Of a stretch of DNA of 64,000 nt, positions 59,590 to 64,000 are shown piece after piece (positions within the stretch are counted from its first letter, which is position 1; the number at the start of each line of letters is the position of its first letter). Origin of the DNA: Dichetophora obliterata. Its lineage: Eukaryota; Arthropoda; Insecta; Diptera; Sciomyzidae. The stretch covers positions 20,036,819 to 20,100,818 of the forward strand of contig OY986439.1 in assembly GCA_963920525.1 (NCBI GenBank), given 5' to 3'. Position numbers and translations under genes: made by a program. The notes beneath the pieces were generated by a model. It had not been told where the DNA came from. It did not search any database and was given only the letters and a program-made list of their open reading frames with translations.

Positions 59590-60923
59590 TTCTGTGAAGA
59601 TAGCTCAAAATCTTCAGTCCAAGTTTTTGCCGAATTCGCCGCAAATCATATCTAAATATTGAATTCGCCGGAGTTACAAAATTGAGTTAAACATACATTT
59701 TTTTAGCAAAAATTTACATTTATTTGATAAATTTGTCACCTCTTCTCCAAATTGCTATCAATCGTCCTTCATATCTACAGCTTCGAACAAAAAAACTTAG
59801 TTAACGTATTTTTTTTTTCTAAAAACGAAAAAGTTATGAAAAATTAAGAGGTTCTATCCTGCATTTTTTGGCAGAAATGTATTATGATGTGCCAAATCGA
59901 ATGGCACTATGCTCAAGTCCCGCTCTATCAACCTTGGTACCTAAATTTGGACTTAAGTGCAAAAAATCGTGATGTTTGCCCTTGCCCAAAACTTGCCCCA
60001 AAACAATAAGTTTCATCCTGTATTTGAGATATATGATAGCTGATGATAAACTGATGATTTTAGTCCTAAATCCCAAAATTCCTATCTATCGTCCTTCATA
60101 CCGTAAAATGGTCTTGAAGTAAAATACTCAGTTCAGCAAAATAAAATGTTTTTAAAATAAAAAAAACTGATTATTTTTAACTGATTATTTTATTTCAATA
60201 CCATTTTACGGCATAAAGGACGATAGATAGCAATTTTTGGTATTTAGGCCTAATATCAATAGTTTGCTATATGCTATCACATATCAAAAATTCAGGATGG
60301 AACCTTTTAGTATGTGGCAAGTTTTGGGGTGTGGAACTCTTACTATCATAAAAAAATCACGATTTTTTGCACTTCAACCCAAATTTAGGTACCAAGTACG
60401 ATAGAGCGGCACTTGATCATAGTGCCGTTCGATTAAACATATATAAATACATTTTTAAACAAAAATGTAGAGTGGAACGTTTTTGTCTTCTATAGTTTTT
60501 TTTTTATGAACTTATTATTTTACTTCAAGACAATTTTATGGTACCAAGGACGATAGAGCGGGACTTGGGCATAGTGCCAGTTAATGTTCCACATAAAGAT
60601 ACATTTTCGAACAAAAATGTAGAATGGAACCCTTTCTACTTCTTTATTTTTTCGTTTAAAAAAAATTTTTAAATTCTGACTTTCACACAAAAATATTTAT
60701 TTTTTGCACTTCAGCCCGAATTTTACCATATAGGTTGTATTTTTGTATTATTATACGAATTTTCTTAATTTTTTCCTTTTAAAAGAAATTATTTAGCTAC
60801 TTTTTGCCACTTTTAATAAGATGCGGCGAATTAAAATTTTTGGGTCGAGTTTTACGGCGAATTTAAAAGTTGGGCTGAGTTAAAAAATTTGGGATGAAGA
60901 TTTTGGGCTAACTTCACACCGGT
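59590..60923. mobile_element. 1.33-kb foldback element, TSD CCAAAAACAC
   Basis: Near-terminal GTGAAG(A/T)TAGC(T/C)CAAAAT mirrors at the two ends, and the arms pair through CGAATTCGCC and then ATCGTCCTT(C)AT blocks. The centre is near 60150, with TACCGTAAAATGGT / ACCATTTTACGGCAT. CCAAAAACAC flanks it directly on both sides (59580-59589, 60924-60933). The words CGATAGAGCGG(G/C)ACTTG and ATAGTGCC recur several times (59915, 60405, 60553). No protein. The 10-bp duplication fits MULE-like elements, by inference. Confidence 0.8.
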
Positions 60924-61165
60924 CCAAAAACACAGTGATGTTCTACAGTTTTTTCATAGAAATGAACAACTTGAGTTTTTTGGCAGTTATTTACTGATTC
61001 TTAAATTGTAGGAAAATATTTTTTTGGTGCATAAAAGTGTAATGTAAAGTGCCAAATACGCCGTCAAACGTCACGTTGAAGAAAGGTACCCAAACGGTCT
61101 CCATCGTAAAGCACGTTCATGTCATCCGATATAAAAAAATCAAAAAATTTTATAAATAATATATA

Positions 61166-61992
61166 TATTAGAGCTTGAAACTATAATATCAATAAATAGT
61201 AGAAAATTACAAAAATGGCGGACATGTGCATTTTTAGTAGCTTTTTTCTCACAATTTTCGCTCTTTAAAGTGGTCTAAAAAAACAGTTTGTAAAACATAA
61301 TTTTAAAACATAATATATCAACTTTTCCATCAATCTATCAACCATTTTCGTATTATGTGCTGTAGCGGAGCTAAAATTTTCAGATTATCCAACAAAATAT
61401 CAACAAATTTTGTATCTTTTATTTTAGCGCAGCTGTTATCATCCAAAGTTAGAATTTAGAAAAACCTGTTGATTAGCTGTATTTTTACATGAAAAACAGA
61501 CATTTTAAATTTGGACGATTACAGCTCCGCTAAAACAAAAGATACAAAATTTGTCGATATTTCTTTTGATAATCTCAAAATTTTAGTTCTGCTACAGCAC
61601 ATGACACGATAGTGGTTGCTGTATTAATGGAAAATTTGATACTTTTTCTAAAATACAAAATATTATTTTTTAAACTAAACACTTGCCAAAAACGTAAACA
61701 CCCTGTATCTGGAAAATTTTACAATATAGGAGGAAACTGATGACAGGTTTTGAACCAGCGATGAAAGTACATATAGGAACGATAATGGGTTTACCGGATC
61801 CGAAATTTGCAGACAAGTATTGTTTATACAAACATGTGTGAATAAAAGAGTACTGCTATTATTTTGACTACAGCTGTATATTGGAGCTTGAAACTATAAT
61901 ATCAATAAATAGCAGAAAATTACAAAAATGGGCATGTGCATTTTTAGTAGCTTTTTTCAGAATTTTCGCTCTTTAAAGTAGTGGTCTAAAAA
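61166..61992. repeat. ~125-bp direct repeats (61166-61300 and 61878-61992) around a ~330-bp palindrome
   Basis: GAGCTTGAAACTATAATATC, TTACAAAAATGG, GTGCATTTTTAGTAGC and TTCGCTCTTTAAAGT occur in the same order in both copies. Between them, 61320-61650 is an imperfect palindrome: TGTGCTGTAGCGGAGCTAAA at the left against TTTTAGTTCTGCTACAGCAC at the right, with an inner GATACAAAATTTGT(C/T)GATAT pair. Confidence 0.7.
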
Positions 61993-61998
61993 AAAAGC

Positions 61999-62608
61999 CA
62001 CAGTTTCGATAGTATCGTAAGTATCGACGTAGAATTCCTTTTTTAGTAATAGAGAAAATTCTGGCTTTTTTTCATTTATATTTTTTAAAACTATTTTAAA
62101 ACATTTCATCTTCTAAATAAAAGTTATTCAAAAACAAATTTGTTGTTGTTGTTGCCTTCTTTAAACTTACTTGATCTAAAAAGCTCACAATTAAATACAT
62201 GTAAACATTTGTTTTGTTTTATAAAAATTTTTCGTTTGATATTTTTAGTGATGAATTTGTTGTTAATTTTTTTATGTTGATTAAAACTAAATGTAATTCA
62301 AAGTTATGTTTAATATGATTTATTTATTTTTAATGTAGTAAAGAGCATAAACATATATAATATATATATATATATATCAACGAAAAGTTTTTATAAAACA
62401 AAACAAATTTTAACATGAATTTAATTGTGAGATTTTTAGATCAAGTTAGTTTGAAGAAGCAACAACAACAACAACAACAACAAATTCGTTTTTGAATAAT
62501 TTTTATTTAGAAGATGAAATGTTTTAAAATAGTTTTGAAAAATATAAATAAAATGAAAAATATAAAAAGGAATTCTACGTCTGTACTTACGATACTATCG
62601 AAACTGTG
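61999..62608. mobile_element. 610-bp foldback element, CACAGTTTCGATAGTATCGT ends
   Basis: CACAGTTTCGATAGTATCGT at the left mirrors ACGATACTATCGAAACTGTG at the right. The arms are about 240 bp, through GTAGAATTCC, AAACATTTCATCTTCTAAAT, a (TTG)n/(CAA)n pair, TTTAAACTTACTTGATCTAA and ATAAAAATTTTTCGTTTGAT. The loop is an AT-rich, (TA)n-containing centre. It lies next to the second direct repeat copy. Part of the arm also occurs alone at 39083-39150. Confidence 0.88.
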
Positions 62609-63202
62609 TCTTTTTTTTGATATTTTTTATTGCGGTAGAAACTTTTTTGTTTATCTCTATTTTGTTTATCATTACCATGGTAATTTTTGTTGTATTTAAT
62701 TTATGTTACTGTGAAAAAGTAACTTTTTGTCGGAATTGTTTCAAATTTTAACTGGCAACCTTGGCTAGTAGTAGTACATTTTTTTGTAGCCACATACTGG
62801 CTCTCTAGCTACATGCATCTGTATTCTCTATTGTATTACAACCTAACAAGCCATGAATGTGACTGTTCCAGCTAAAACGGCAGCGTCTGATTTGGTGATA
62901 TGAAAATGACATGTTTTTGTACCTTTAAACCTTTCTCTATATAATTGTAAAGTCCTTTTTTATATTTATCAAGATTCGAATTTAAATTTATGTCATATTC
63001 GCTTGATGCGTCGTTTGTTCTTGTCTTTTTTTCCCTCTCTTTTTCATCCGTTCGCCAAAAAACTCTGAAATATGCATTGAATCAGTTGAGTTGCCGTTTA
63101 TTGTTTAGTTTATTGTTGCAACTTAATAAAAACTATTTTAAGAAAAGGTTACAACTGTTTAACAACAAATAAAATTAATATACAACTTAAAGTTTTCTAT
63201 AT
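62609..63202. other. AT-rich noncoding DNA, no feature recognised
   Basis: Nothing gene-like. Short T-rich frames only. Confidence 0.4.
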
Positions 63203-63612
63203 GACCTTGTTATTTATTATGTTGATTTTCTTTGATTTAAAATACAAATTCTAAATGTTTAATAGTTTAAATCATTCTTGATTTCAAATACAAATTCTAG
63301 TTGTTTGATAGTTTAATATCGTTTATTGAGCTTTAGGTCAGGTAAGAACAATTAACTGCTCTAACTATTTAATCAAACAGATAACTAATTAATCAGCAAG
63401 TGATGTTTTCCTTTTCATATTGAAAATGTTGTTGTTTCTTTGGAAAAAATTCGTTAGAGCAATTAATTGTTCTAACCTGACCTAAAGCTCAATTTTATTT
63501 GCAATTTCAACGATTATAAAGTATCAAACAACTAGAATTTGTATCTAAAATCAAGAATGATTTAAACTATTAAACATTTAAAATTTGTATTAAATCATAG
63601 AAAATCAACATT
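63203..63612. mobile_element. ~410-bp foldback element; one arm also at 17470-17660
   Basis: The left arm (ATGTTGATTTTC, AAATACAAATTCTA, GTTTGATAGTTTAA, TTGAGCTTTAGGTCAGGT, GAACAATTAA) pairs with the right arm (TTAATTGTTCTAACCTGACC, AGTATCAAACAACTAGAATT, GAAAATCAACAT). The loop holds TCAGCAAGTGATG. The sequence from ATGACCTTGTTATTTATTAT onward is also present once at 17470-17660, so the family is dispersed. Left end approximate. Confidence 0.8.
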
Positions 63613-64000
63613 AATATATAACTTAATAAATGGTACGCTTATATGAAACACACATTGCATAGTTTGCTGACAACGAAAAGGTCCGCTTCAGTGCTTTTAA
63701 AAGTGCACACCGTTTTCAACCGAGCCGATTGGCTATCTGGGAAACAAAAAAATGAAAGCAACTGATGAGTATTTATATATGTATGTTTTACATACGTGTT
63801 AATAAAAAACAACAACAACAACAAAAGCAGCACAACAACGAACGACGTGATTACGAACAAAACAAGCAAACACAACAACAACAAAAACCTTAAAAACAGG
63901 ATAACCAGCTACTGAAGCAGCTTGTGCATTTCTCATACGAATATATGAATTTTTCATCTTCTTAGATTTTGCTATTTTATTAGATCTTCGTTTTATTCCC
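63613..64000. other. Host-like noncoding DNA with (CAA)n runs
   Basis: CAACAACAACAA and AACAAGCAAACACAACAACA runs near 63810-63890, typical of fly leaders and introns. No gene is visible before the window ends. Confidence 0.4.

Overview
The window is AT-rich, intron- or intergenic-type DNA from a fly. Three things point to a higher dipteran (Brachycera), perhaps a tephritid or a calyptrate relative: a near-perfect bendless/Ubc13 gene, many CAA/CAG-type simple repeats of the kind common in fly leaders and introns, and a DD41D ('rosa'-type) mariner. The species cannot be fixed from the sequence alone.

Only one host gene is recognisable: bendless (Ubc13, E2 ubiquitin-conjugating enzyme) at 39605-40060 on the minus strand. 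It is an intact single coding exon with a likely 3' splice site in its leader at 40156-40158. Its leader intron may therefore run through much of the DNA to the right of 40160. Everything else that codes is transposon-derived: a nearly complete Dong/R4-like retrotransposon ORF at the left edge (open past base 1), a decayed R1/LOA/I-group retrotransposon (36525-37870, minus), a short non-LTR endonuclease scrap (43400-43560), a piggyBac-like N-terminal scrap (12421-12729), and two broken DD41D-type mariner transposases (24340-24957 and 54829-55120).

Layout. 1-4769: Dong-like element ending in a 619-bp (TAA)n tract. 4770-9960: short tandem repeats, one 140-bp hairpin MITE and host-like DNA. 10235-18739: a row of elements with CCCAG...CTGGG ends, one of which seems to carry a tRNA-derived SINE, plus a 1.17-kb element with TAA target-site duplications (TSDs). 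19268-21883: a TTGGGCGATTG-rich element with another nested inside. 22174-25073: a mariner split by a 2-kb palindromic hAT element. 26909-36500: foldback elements interrupted by a 6.2-kb long-inverted-repeat element, itself loaded with smaller repeats. 36525-41500: retroelement remnant, bendless and a 744-bp (TACTA)n array. 42682-63612: about ten palindromic or inverted-repeat elements separated by featureless AT-rich DNA.

The most notable property is the density of foldback (long inverted repeat) elements. For several, the TSD can be read directly: GTGAAAAC (8 bp, hAT), TTGTATAT (8 bp), CCAAAAACAC (10 bp), TAA/TTA (3 bp, PIF/Harbinger-like) and TA. Nesting gives a readable insertion order. 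The long near-identical hairpins are candidate sources of hairpin RNA and endo-siRNA, but no expression evidence is visible in the sequence. No tRNA or rRNA genes, CRISPR arrays or bacterial-type operons were seen.
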